Assembly: GCA_963805405.1 (NCBI GenBank)
Contig: CAWDUC010000001.1
Coordinates: 124,001-188,000, forward strand
Length of the DNA stretch: 64,000 bases
Direction of reading: 5' to 3'
Source of the DNA: JAEUMG01 sp963805405
GTDB taxonomy: Bacteria > Pseudomonadota > Alphaproteobacteria > Rhizobiales > Aestuariivirgaceae
Shown here: in pieces, positions 12,997-21,545 of the stretch
Layout: each line of letters begins with the position of its first letter
Position numbering within the stretch: position 1 is the stretch's first letter
Notes under the pieces: generated by a model
Seen by the model: the letters and a program-made list of their open reading frames with translations, nothing else
The model's database searches: none
What the model was told of the DNA's origin: nothing
Position numbers and translations under genes: made by a program

Positions 12997-14253
12997 CTAG
13001 TTCGCAGCCTCTAGCCCATAGGCAGTGTGGAGCGCACGAACGGCAAGTTCTGTATAGGCCTCGTCGATCAGAACGCTGACCTTAATCTCCGACGTGGTGA
13101 TCGCCTGGATGTTGATGCCCTTGTCGGCCAATGCTTTGAACATGCGGGCCGCAACGCCGGCGTGACTGCGCATGCCTATGCCGACGACCGAGACCTTGGC
13201 GACGTCTTCCGAATGCGTGAGTTCGAGAAATCCGACCTTGTCCTTGACGCGGTCCAGAACTTCCAGCGCCTTGCGAAGGTCCTTGCGGGCAAGCGTGAAG
13301 GTGATATTGGCAGTTTCACCGTCGGCCGAAACATTCTGGACGATCATGTCGACGCTGATATCGGCCTCCGCCAGAGGCCCGAAGATCGAGGCAGACACCC
13401 CAGGGCGGTCCTTGACCCTGCGGATCGATACTTTCGCTTCATCGCGCGAATAGGCGATGCCGCTGACAACATGCTGTTCCACGATCTCATCCTCATCGCA
13501 AACGAGAGTTCCGGGGCCGGTGCCGTCCGCCCGATCTTGTTCCGGCGAGTCCGGCGGATCAAAGCTGGAGCGGACCTGCAATGGGACCTTGTATACCATG
13601 GCCAATTCCACCGAGCGGGTCTGCAATACCTTGGCGCCGAGCGAGGCCTGTTCGAGCATTTCCTCATAGGAGATGCGGGAAAGCTTGCGCGCCTTGGAGA
13701 CGATGCGCGGGTCTGTGGTGTAGACTCCATCGACGTCGGTGTAGATATCGCAACGCGCATCGAGAGCCGCGGCCACAGCGACAGCCGAGGTATCCGAGCC
13801 GCCACGCCCTAAAGTTGTAACCCGCTTGTCAGGCCCTATTCCCTGAAAGCCGGCAATGACGGCCACCTGCCCTTGCTCCATCCGCTTGCGCAGTTCCTTG
13901 GCATCAATTTCGGCTATGCGCGCCGCGCCATGGACCCCATCCGTGCGGATAGGGATTTGCCATCCACTCCAGGAACGGGCCGGAATGCCAATGTCTTGGA
14001 GAGTTATGGAAAGAAGTCCTGCCGTCACCTGTTCTCCAGAGGCGACGACCGAATCATATTCCCTGACGTCGTGAACCGACGCCGCGTCGCGACACCAGCC
14101 CACCAGCCGATCCGTCGTCCCTGCCATTGCCGAAACCACTACCGCGACTTGGTTGCCGGCCTTTACCTCGCGCTCGACATGGCGTGCGACATTGCGGATC
14201 CGGTCGATATCGGCAACCGAAGTGCCCCCGAATTTCATCACCAAACGGCCCAT
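12997..14253 (-). CDS. lysC: Aspartate kinase
   Basis: Phosphorylates L-aspartate, the entry step to lysine, threonine, methionine and diaminopimelate. It has 418 residues. The amino acid kinase domain begins KFGGTSVAD and contains the phosphate-binding GRGGSDTSAVA; two C-terminal ACT domains follow (about residues 265-418) and confer feedback control by end products. The start at ATG 14253 (MGRLVMKFGGTSV) has AAGGA eight bases upstream; an in-frame start 49 codons further up lacks family support. It is divergent from ubiG. The frame is intact. Confidence 0.96.
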   Translation of the reverse strand: MGRLVMKFGGTSVADIDRIRNVARHVEREVKAGNQVAVVVSAMAGTTDRLVGWCRDAASVHDVREYDSVVASGEQVTAGLLSITLQDIGIPARSWSGWQIPIRTDGVHGAARIAEIDAKELRKRMEQGQVAVIAGFQGIGPDKRVTTLGRGGSDTSAVAVAAALDARCDIYTDVDGVYTTDPRIVSKARKLSRISYEEMLEQASLGAKVLQTRSVELAMVYKVPLQVRSSFDPPDSPEQDRADGTGPGTLVCDEDEIVEQHVVSGIAYSRDEAKVSIRRVKDRPGVSASIFGPLAEADISVDMIVQNVSADGETANITFTLARKDLRKALEVLDRVKDKVGFLELTHSEDVAKVSVVGIGMRSHAGVAARMFKALADKGINIQAITTSEIKVSVLIDEAYTELAVRALHTAYGLEAAN

Positions 14254-14398
14254 GGCCAGTCCTTCATCCCCCGCTTGCCGGTTGCCCGGAGCGGCCCCTC
14301 CTGTCTGATGTGATTGAACCAAAAGGCGCCAGCGCGGCGTACTCATAGATGACGGACTCCATCTATGCAATAACGGGAACCGCCCGTGAGGAACTCCC

Positions 14399-15157
14399 AT
14401 GATCAGCGAAGATCACGCCGCTTTGGACCCCGCAGAAGTCGAGAAATTCTCGGCCTTGGCATCACAATGGTGGGACCCGGCCGGGAAATTCGCGGTCCTT
14501 CACAAATTCAACCCGGTCCGCCTCGCCTATATCCGCGAACAGGTCACCGCCCGGTTCCACCGCGACCCTTTCGAGTCGCGCCCGCTCGACGGCCTAAGCC
14601 TGCTCGACGTAGGGTGCGGCGGGGGGTTGCTTTGTGAACCGATGGCCCGTCTTGGTGCATCGGTGACGGGGATCGACCCTTCCGAACGCAACATATCGAC
14701 CGCCAAAGTCCACGCCGAGGAAATGGGTCTTGCGATCGATTATCGGGTCGGTACTGCCGAGGACCTCCTCGCCGGAGGCGCCGCCTTCGACGTTGTCCTC
14801 GCCATGGAGGTTATAGAACATGTACCCTCGCCGGTGAATTTCGTCGCCGCTTGTTCTGGGCTTTTGAAGCCGGGCGGCCTTCTGTTCCTCGCCACCCTAA
14901 ATCGTACGCTCAAGTCCTTCGGGCTCGCCATAGTCGGTGCCGAATACGTGCTGGGATGGCTGCCGAAGGGCACGCATCAATGGGAAAAGTTCATCACCCC
15001 GGAAGAACTCGAAGTCTGGGTTCTTGGCAACAGCCTGGCGATCCGCGATCGGACGGGTGTCGTCTACAATCCGCTGAAGGGTGAGTGGAGACAGTCGCGC
15101 GACATGGCCGTTAATTACATGATGGTGGCGCAGAGGCCGTCGGCCGAATCCACGTAA
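14399..15157 (+). CDS. ubiG: Ubiquinone biosynthesis O-methyltransferase UbiG
   Basis: A 252-residue SAM-dependent methyltransferase that carries out both O-methylations of the ubiquinone head group. The N-terminus contains the family motif FSALASQWWDPAGKFAVLHKFNP. The SAM site is LLDVGCGGGLLCEPMARLG, followed by VLAMEVIEHV and a C-terminal WVLGNSLAIRDRTGVVYNPL. The ATG at 14399 follows GAGGAACTCCC. It is divergent from lysC across about 145 bases that must hold both promoters, and convergent with the DUF1178 gene, whose stop is only three bases away. Confidence 0.95.
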   Translation: MISEDHAALDPAEVEKFSALASQWWDPAGKFAVLHKFNPVRLAYIREQVTARFHRDPFESRPLDGLSLLDVGCGGGLLCEPMARLGASVTGIDPSERNISTAKVHAEEMGLAIDYRVGTAEDLLAGGAAFDVVLAMEVIEHVPSPVNFVAACSGLLKPGGLLFLATLNRTLKSFGLAIVGAEYVLGWLPKGTHQWEKFITPEELEVWVLGNSLAIRDRTGVVYNPLKGEWRQSRDMAVNYMMVAQRPSAEST

Positions 15158-15160
15158 CGA

Positions 15161-15604
15161 TCAGTTCCCTTCTTCTGGCAGCTCAGGCAGGGGGTGGACC
15201 TCGATCCCCTCCTCGATCAATGCTTCGGCATCCTCACGTGTCGCCTCGCCGTAAATACCGCGCTTTTCAGCTTCGTTGTAATGGATGCGCCTCGCTTCCT
15301 CGGCAAACTGGTCGCCGACATAATCGGCATTCTTTTCCACCTGCTTGCGCAATTCGCGCATCATCTTCATCAGCATCTGCTGTCGCGGATCGACTGGAGC
15401 GTTGAAGACCTGCGCCGGCTCGACCGACGTCTTGTTGGACTTCGCGGGAATGCCCGGCGCCATCAATTGCTTGGACACCTTTTTCGAATCGCATACGGGG
15501 CACACGACGAGGCCGCGCGTGGCCTGCTTGTCATAGGTCGCCGAATCGCGGAACCAGCCATCGAAACTGTGGCCCTTGGCGCAGATGAGGTCGTAGCGGA
15601 TCAT
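15161..15604 (-). CDS. DUF1178 family protein
   Basis: A 147-residue protein with a predicted N-terminal zinc ribbon: C8 and H12 in LICAKGHSFDGWFRDS, then CPVCDSKK. An alpha-helical segment (MLMKMMRELRKQVEKNADYVGDQFAEEARRIH, split here as one helix around residues 75-110) follows. This matches DUF1178, a conserved alphaproteobacterial family of unknown function. It follows the Nit-like amidase gene in the same direction, 35 bases downstream, and probably belongs to the grxC-nit transcription unit. Confidence 0.88.
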   Translation of the reverse strand: MIRYDLICAKGHSFDGWFRDSATYDKQATRGLVVCPVCDSKKVSKQLMAPGIPAKSNKTSVEPAQVFNAPVDPRQQMLMKMMRELRKQVEKNADYVGDQFAEEARRIHYNEAEKRGIYGEATREDAEALIEEGIEVHPLPELPEEGN

Positions 15605-15639
15605 GATAACCCCTTAGCTAGCAACGGGCTTTTCGGCTT

Positions 15640-16459
15640 TCAAGGGAGCCGTATCGGGTCCTCGCCATGCGGGAATCCTCGACCGGGCCTTGCGGACGAG
15701 TCTGAATCGAGCCTAACCAAGGTAATTCCGGTCTCTTTTCCGGCATCAGCCTCGATCGTCCCCCAAGGGGATACGACAAGGCTGTGACCAAAGGTCCGCC
15801 GCCCGCTGTCATGCTCGCCGGTCTGTGCCGGCGCGAGGACATAGGCTCCGGTTTCGATTGCACGGGCGCGCAGCAGCACATGCCAGTGGGCTTCCCCGGT
15901 TGGCACTGTGAAGGCCGAAGGGACGGTGAGGAAGTCCGCACCTTGCTGGGCAAGCTCCCGATAGAGTCCAGGAAATCGGATATCGTAGCAGATGGTCAAT
16001 CCTAGCCCGCCCCACGGCGTCGTGGCGACCGGCGCGGCAGCGCCACCCCGTAGGCTTCCGAATTCGCGGATGCGCTCGCCGGTCGGCAGATCGACGTCGA
16101 AAAGATGGATCTTGTCGTAGGAAGCGACGCGCTCGCCGTTTGGCGAAAACAACAGCGAACGATTGACGAGATTGCCGCTCTCACCCTTCAGAGCCAGCGA
16201 ACCGATCAATAGCCACAACTTGAACTCACGCGCGCATGCGGCGAATGCCTCAACTCCCGCATCCTCTGCTTCCGTCTTCACCAGCGACTTGAGGCGCGGC
16301 CTGTCGGGCTCGATGATATTCGTCATTTCCGGCGTGAGCACGAATTGCGCGCCTTGTGCGGCTGCCGCACGAATAAGATCGCTGAGTCTCGGCGATATTC
16401 CGCGCCATTTCGCGGCCCGAGCACAATTGCAGCAGAGCGCAAGTAACCGGCACTGTCAC
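15640..16459 (-). CDS. Nit-family carbon-nitrogen hydrolase (one apparent frameshift)
   Basis: A nitrilase-superfamily enzyme close to Nit1/Nit2, the deaminated-glutathione amidases that repair transamination by-products. The catalytic triad regions are visible: E in LTPEMTNI, K in YDKIHLFDVDLP and C in ICYDIRFPGLYR. The N-terminus starts at GTG 16459 (TVPVTCALLQLCSGREMARNIAET). The frame changes near 16384 and continues as LSDLIRAAAAQGAQFVLTPEM. The span is 820 bases, one surplus base; the joined protein is about 272 residues, normal for the family. The GTG overlaps the TGA of grxC by four bases (GTGA), so the two are translationally coupled. Confidence 0.88.
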
Positions 16460-16717
16460 GCAGCGGTGAGGAGCGAGTCGAGGCGCCCCTGCCGTTCGAG
16501 TTCATGCAGATCATCGCTGCCTCCGACATGCGACATCATTGATGAATATCTGCGGCACTGTACGGCGGCCATGTGCCTTTTCCGTCATGCGCCTGCGTCC
16601 ATCCGGATCGCCACTCACATCGATTTCCTCGAACTGCGCGTGTTTCCGCCGCAACAGCGTCTTGGCCGCGGTGCAGTACGGGCAATAAGGCGTTGTATAG
16701 ATTGTAATCTTGGGCAT
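16456..16717 (-). CDS. grxC: Glutaredoxin 3 (one apparent frameshift)
   Basis: A small thiol-disulfide oxidoreductase, 86 residues when repaired. The active site CPYC is at residues 11-14 (MPKITIYTTPYCPYC) and the cis-proline glutathione site is TVPQIFINDV. After NDV the frame must shift near 16540 to read HVGGSDDLHELERQGRLDSLL, the normal glutaredoxin C-terminus, ending at the TGA that overlaps the next gene. The span is 262 bases, one base surplus (an extra G in GTCGCATG). It starts 10 bases after the comF stop and is part of the comF-grxC-nit-DUF1178 run. Confidence 0.92.
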
Positions 16718-16727
16718 ATCGAACGCG

Positions 16728-17568
16728 TCAAATATGGAGCCGGCGCGGTTCGAGGACAAGGGCGAAGGTCAGGATGTCAACGGATGCGGCCCCGGCCGTT
16801 TGCAAAGCCTGGGTGCACGCCGAGGCCGTCGCTCCGGTCGTCATCACATCGTCCACAAGCACTATCCTCCGCCCGGCGATCCTTATCCGGTCGCGCTCCG
16901 CCACGGTAAACGCGCCACGGACATTCTTGCGGCGCGCCTCATGATCGAGCCCCACTTGCGGCCGCGTCGATCGCGCCCGTGTTAGGATCAGGGGTTGAAA
17001 CGTCTGGGGCCGATCACCGCAGAGCCGCTGCGCAAGCAGCGCGGACTGGTTGAACCGCCGCTGCCACAATCGCATCGGATGCAGTGGCACCGGAATGACG
17101 AGATCGGCCTCGGCCAGGAGTTGAGACACCCGCCCGCGCCATCAACCGCGTCATGAGGGTGGCAGCTTCATGCCTGTCGCGATATTTGAGGCTGTGCACG
17201 ATCGGCTTGCTTGCATCATCATAGGCAACAGCCGAACGCGACCGCATCCAGGGCGGAGGATCGGCAAGCGCCGCCGCACTCACCTGGCCCGGGCCTGGAT
17301 CATAGGGAAACGGAATACCGAGCCGCGGGCAGCATGGCTCCTCGATGAAGCGCAGGGCATTCCAGCAGGAGAAGCAAAGCGATCCGCTATCGCCGACAGC
17401 TGCGCGGCAGACCAGGCAATGCGGCGGAGCGATGAAGTCGCATACCCGTCTGTAAACGAGGCTCGCACCACTCAGTGCCGGTCCACAGCTTGCGCTTCCT
17501 TCGCGACTGCCTGCCTCGTCCAGGACGTCCCGGCCATCACTTTGACCCGTCCGCTCTGCCCGGAGCAT
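16728..17568 (-). CDS. comF: ComF family phosphoribosyltransferase-like protein (one apparent frameshift)
   Basis: ComF/GntX-type protein with an N-terminal zinc finger (CLVCRAAVGDSGSLCFSCW) and a C-terminal PRTase fold with the PRPP loop VLVDDVMTTGATASAC. In naturally competent bacteria ComF helps DNA uptake; in rhizobia its role is undefined. The frame 17014-17568 covers the N-terminal half to LMTRLMARAG; the frame 16728-17129 resumes with SQLLAEADLVIPVPLHPMR. The switch is near 17120 and the span of 841 bases has one surplus base. The start at ATG 17568 is tentative. It is divergent from the methyltransferase gene, with 39 bases between starts. Confidence 0.85.
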
Positions 17569-17607
17569 AGTGCGGCCAAATCCACCTGTCAGGCTTGTCG
17601 CCGAACC

Positions 17608-18490
17608 ATGAACGACATGGCCGGCCCACCTTTGCTATTCGACAGGCGCGCGATTCGCCGTTATCGCCGGCGTGCATTCGCTCTCGGCTTGCCCGACTTC
17701 CTCAACGAAGCGATCGGCATCGAAATCGCCGATCGCTGTCGGCAATATTGCGTGACTTCCCAACGATCGTCGTTCATCGCGCGCTATCCTGGCTCGCTTG
17801 CCTCGAAGCTCTGCGGGCACGACCCGCTGCTCGTCTCATCGTTACCGATATATTCTATCATCCGGATCTGACTTGTGATAGACGAGGAAGCTCTGCCCTT
17901 TGCGCCGCAAAGCCTCGATTGCGTCATCTGGGTTTTGGGGCTCGAGCAACTCAATGATCTTCCTGGCAACGCTCATCCAGCTTCGCCGCGCCTTGCGTCC
18001 CGATGGCGTTTTCCTCGCCGCGGCATTCGCCGGCGATAGTTTCATGGAGCTTCGGCGAAGCTTCATCGCCGCTGAAAGCGAGATGACGGGGGCGCCGGCC
18101 CACGTGTCGCGCCCTCGTCGATATTCGCGAGCTGGGGCGCCCTTCTGCAGCGCGCGGGCTTCGCGCTTCCGGTCGCCGATACTGATCGGCTGACAGTACG
18201 ATACAGCGACGCGCTGGCGCTGATGCGTGATCTTAAGGCCCTCGGCTTCTCCAACACCCTGCTAGCGCGCCGCAAGAGCTTCACGCATCGCGCACTCATC
18301 GCACGCACCGCCGCGCATTACGCCCAGCATTTGCGGATGCCGAGGTCGTATCCGCGCGACATTCGAGATCGCCTATCTTGACCGGCTGGGCACCGCATGA
18401 AAGCCAGCAGCAGCCACTCAAGCCGGGAGCGCCAAACAGCGTCTGGCGGATGCCCTCTCGACCCAAGAATTACATGAAATCAACGTCTAG
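17608..18490 (+). CDS. SAM-dependent methyltransferase, NDUFAF5/BioC-like (about nine single-base shifts)
   Basis: Reading across frames gives a continuous protein of about 294 residues: MNDMAGPPLLFDRRAIRRY, FALGLPDFLNEAI, LSAILRDFP, ARPAARLIVTDI, VIDEEALPFAPQSLDCVIW, VLGLEQLNDLPG, TLIQLRRALRPDGVFLAA, DSFMELRRSFIAAE, LGALLQRAGFALPVADTD, RKSFTHRALIARTAAHYAQ and FEIAYLTGWAPHESQQQPLKPG. This matches methyltransferases related to complex I assembly factor NDUFAF5. I placed shifts near 17736, 17870, 17966, 18108, 18136, 18331, 18345, 18380 and 18428; net +1. The usual glycine-rich SAM motif lies in a region read poorly here. The stop overlaps that of convergent mutT. It is either error-dense sequence or a decayed gene. 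Confidence 0.8.
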
Positions 18491-18883
18491 AGCAGATCGA
18501 TGAGATGCGGGATGAGCGGAACATCGGCTGGCGGCATCGGATAGTCCGCAGCTTCAGGGGTTTCACCCAGGCAAGCTCCTGTTTCTCGCGAGCTGATGAC
18601 CATGCCCTGCCAGCGCCGGCAGACATAGAGTGGCATCAAGAGGTGGAAGTCCGGATAGGCGTGGCTGGCGAAGGTTAGGGGCGCAAGACAGGCTTCGCTG
18701 ACGTCGATGTCCAACTCTTCCTTCAGTTCGCGGATCAACGCGGCTTCGGGCCGTTCGCCGCTTCGACTTTGCCGCCGGAAACTCCCACAGACCCGCCATC
18801 GCCTTTCCCTCCGGCCGGCGCGCGATCAGCACGCGGCCATCGACATCGACGAGCGCGACGGCCGCAACGAAGGATTGGGTCAT
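18487..18883 (-). CDS. mutT: MutT-type Nudix hydrolase, 8-oxo-dGTP diphosphatase (several apparent frameshifts)
   Basis: Sanitises the nucleotide pool by hydrolysing 8-oxo-dGTP. The N-terminus from ATG 18883 reads TQSFVAAVALVDVDGRVLIARRPEGKAMAGLWEFP. The Nudix box is split: GGKVEAGE lies in a shifted frame near 18780-18760 and REL-KEEL is in frame 18487-18738. The C-terminus DYPMPPADVPLIPHLIDLL is intact. Four shifts are needed, near 18785, 18765, 18590 and 18555; the span is 3n+1. It starts 13 bases after the argJ stop, a common rhizobial pairing. A GNAT gene that often separates argJ and mutT is absent. Confidence 0.87.
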
Positions 18884-18896
18884 GAGAGGCTCCCCG

Positions 18897-20140
18897 CTAG
18901 CTGCGGTAGGAGCCGTTGATGTCGATATAGCGGTGCGTGAGATCGCAGGTCCAGACCGTGGCCTTGCCCCGACCGACACCGACATCCGCTGCAATGGCGA
19001 TCGACCGGCCCTTCATGTGCGGCATGATCTCCGCCTCCTTGTAGGAGGGATCGCGCATGCCGTTCTTGGCGACGGATATGCCGCCGATCTTTATCTTGAG
19101 CTGGTCGCGTATGGCCTTCTCGCCGGACTTGCCGATAGCCATGACGATGCGGCCCCAATTGGCGTCCTCGCCGGCGATCGCCGTCTTGACCAACGGCGAA
19201 TTGGCGATCGACATGCCGATGCGGCGCGCCGCCTTGTCCGATTCCGCGCCGGTGATCGCGATCTCGATGAGTTTCTCGCGCCCTCGCCGTCCTTCACCAC
19301 CTGATGGGCAAGATCGAGGCAAAGGGCATCGAGCGCCTTGGCAAAACCCTTGAGCCGGGAGTCCGTCCGCCGACGAATGGCTGGCGATGGCGCCGCGGCA
19401 GCGCCGGTAGCAAACAGCAGCACCGTGTCCGACGTCGAAGTATCGCCATCAACCGTGATGCAGTTGAAGCTCTTTGCAGCGCTCGCGGACAAGAGCTTCT
19501 GCAGCACGCGCGCCGGAAGTGCCGCATCAGTGAACAGGAACACCAGCATCGTCGCCATGTCCGGCGCGATCATGCCCGAACCTTTGGCAATCCCGTTGAT
19601 CGTCACGGTCGTACGCCCGATCTTGGCCTTGATGGTCGCCGCCTTGGCGAAGGTATCGGTCGTCATGATGGCCCGCGCCGCATCGGCCCAGGCGTTCTCG
19701 CGAAGCCTCGGCTTGGCCGCGCTCATGGCCTTGATGAGAGGTGCGGGATCGAGCGGCTCGCCGATCACCCCCGTCGAAGCCTGAAAGATTTCGCTTTGGC
19801 TTGCAGCCAAACAGCTTGGCCGCCGCACCCGCTACTTCGGTCACCGTCTTGACGCCAGCCTTGCCGGTAAAGGCATTGGCATTGCCGGCATTGACCACCA
19901 GGGCGCGGGCCTCGCCGCCCTTGAGCGATGCCGCGCACCAGTCGACCGGTGCCGAGCGGGATTTGGAGGTCGTGAAGACACCGGCAACCGCGCAGCCAGG
20001 AGCTAATTCTACCAAGAAGAAAATCAGGCCGGTTCTTATAGCGGATGCCAGTTTCGGCCGTCGCCAGGCTGACGCCTGCAATGCGCCGGCAGTTCCGCAA
20101 GCGCTTCCGGCGCCAGTGGAGAGCGCGAATGCCCCGCCAT
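18897..20140 (-). CDS. argJ: Bifunctional glutamate N-acetyltransferase ArgJ (several apparent frameshifts)
   Basis: Ornithine acetyltransferase that recycles the acetyl group in arginine biosynthesis. Pieces in three frames join to a full protein of about 413 residues. They are: MAGHSRSPLAPEALAELP; IAGVSLATAETGIRYKN; VELAPGCAVAGVFTTSK to LFGCKP; SEIFQASTGVIGEPLDP to VVKDGEGAR; and KLIEIAITGAESDKAA to DINGSYRS. The self-cleavage motif KGSGMIAPDMATML is complete, with the threonine after MA as the new N-terminal nucleophile of the beta chain. Shifts fall near 20075, 20010, 19805 and 19287. ATG 20140 is the best start. It is 26 bases from the parvulin stop. Loss of this essential anabolic gene is less likely than sequencing error. 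Confidence 0.92.
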
Positions 20141-20166
20141 CCCCAGTCCCCCCGATCAGGCGCCGC

Positions 20167-21201
20167 CTATTGCGGTGCCGCCATGTCCGATTTTCCGCCA
20201 CCCGCCGAATCACTGGCTTCAGGCTCGAGCGGTGCATCGCCTGCCGCGGGCTCCTGCCCGTCATCGGCGCCGGGCATCACATCGCCACCGGTGGCCGGAC
20301 CCTTCGTGCGCTCACGCGACTTCTGCTGCTGAAGTTCATTGCCTCTTCCTGGAACTTCACCAGGTCGGGGTCCTTAAGCTCGATCTTCGCCGCCTTACGC
20401 AGGCCGATGATCGTCTCCTTGCGTCTTTTTACGCAGCAACACATTGCCAATTGCCACCCTTACCTGGTCATAGGGTTGAGCGCCGCCCATCTTGCGATCT
20501 TCAAGCAGGATCACATGCCAGCCGAAATCGGTTTTGACCGGGCCCGAGACTTCGCCCACTTTCAGTGCAAAGGCCGCCTTGGAAAATTCAGGGACCATTT
20601 CCGGGGCGGTGAAGTAGCCAAGATCGCCGCCATATTCCTTGGAGCCGTCGAGGCTGTATTTCTTCGCCAGGTCGGCGAATTTCTCGCCCGCATTCAGCTT
20701 CTCGATAATCTGCTTGGCTTCGGCTTCGGTGCGCACAAGGATATGCCGGGCACGGACGCGCTCGGTCTGGGCAACTTTGGCTGATTCGGCGTCATAGGCG
20801 GCCTTGATCTCTTCCTCCGTCACCGTCGGCTTGATCTTCTCCGCATAATAGGCGTCGCGCAAAGCCTTCGCCTGGTAGAGGGCGAGGCGGCGCTTGTATT
20901 CCTCTGAATCGGCAACGCCATCCTTGACGGCGGCCTGGGCGAGCAGATGACGCTCGACGAGGTATTCCACAATGTAGGGGTAGCGAAGCTGCGGCGGGAC
21001 GTCCGGCAGCTGCCCGAGAATATCCTCGGCCGCCATTTCGACCTCGGAAACCTTGATCTCATGGCCGTTGACGACCGCGACAACCTTGTCTTCCTTGGGC
21101 CCGGCATCGCCCTTCGTCTGGGCAAGGCTGCTTCCAGCCAGGAGGAACGCGGCCATCGCCGTGTACACCAACGGTCTGGCAAAGTTTTTCATCACGGGCA
21201 T
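20167..21201 (-). CDS. Parvulin-type peptidylprolyl isomerase, exported (two apparent frameshifts)
   Basis: PrsA/SurA-like periplasmic foldase. A signal peptide lies at the start (ARPLVYTAMAAFLLAGSSLAQ), then a SurA-like helical N-domain. The parvulin domain follows (ARHILVRTEAEAKQIIEKL to GWHVILLEDR) with the usual GGDLGYF motif. The frame ends early at 20395; reading on in shifted frames gives KETIIGLRKAAKIELKD and then LQQQKSRERTKGPATGG, ending at TAG 20167. Shifts are near 20425 (+1) and 20340 (-1), so the span is a multiple of three. The ATG at 21201 has GGTGGA five bases upstream and precedes another ATG at 21192. It is divergent from secA. Confidence 0.9.
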
Positions 21202-21545
21202 CAATTCCACCGTCCCTGATCTTATGTTTCCGGGCGGCCTGTGCCGCAATCAGGCGGGCTCATTGGTCTCGAAATCGGGCAACAATATGCTCCCCTTATC
21301 GTGCAATAAGCCCGCCGGGCCGGATTTGGCGCGCACATTGGTGGGTTTGGCCGCGCCACGCAAGGGCCCCAAACGACCATCTAACTTACAAGTTGACGCA
21401 CGCACCGCCATTGAAGTCAGCTTCGGACCGGCATATGTCAGGGGCCGATCCGGTGCATCGAACAAATCACGCGCGGCGGCGGGTTGCCCTGCCGCGTCAT
21501 CTTATCTAAAAGGCGGCGGCTCCCGGCCAATGAGGAATTTTACCA
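21202..21545. other. Divergent promoter region of the parvulin and secA genes
   Basis: 344 bases between the two divergent starts. It contains no convincing gene. The promoters of both export-related genes should lie here, but I cannot assign boxes with confidence. Confidence 0.4.
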
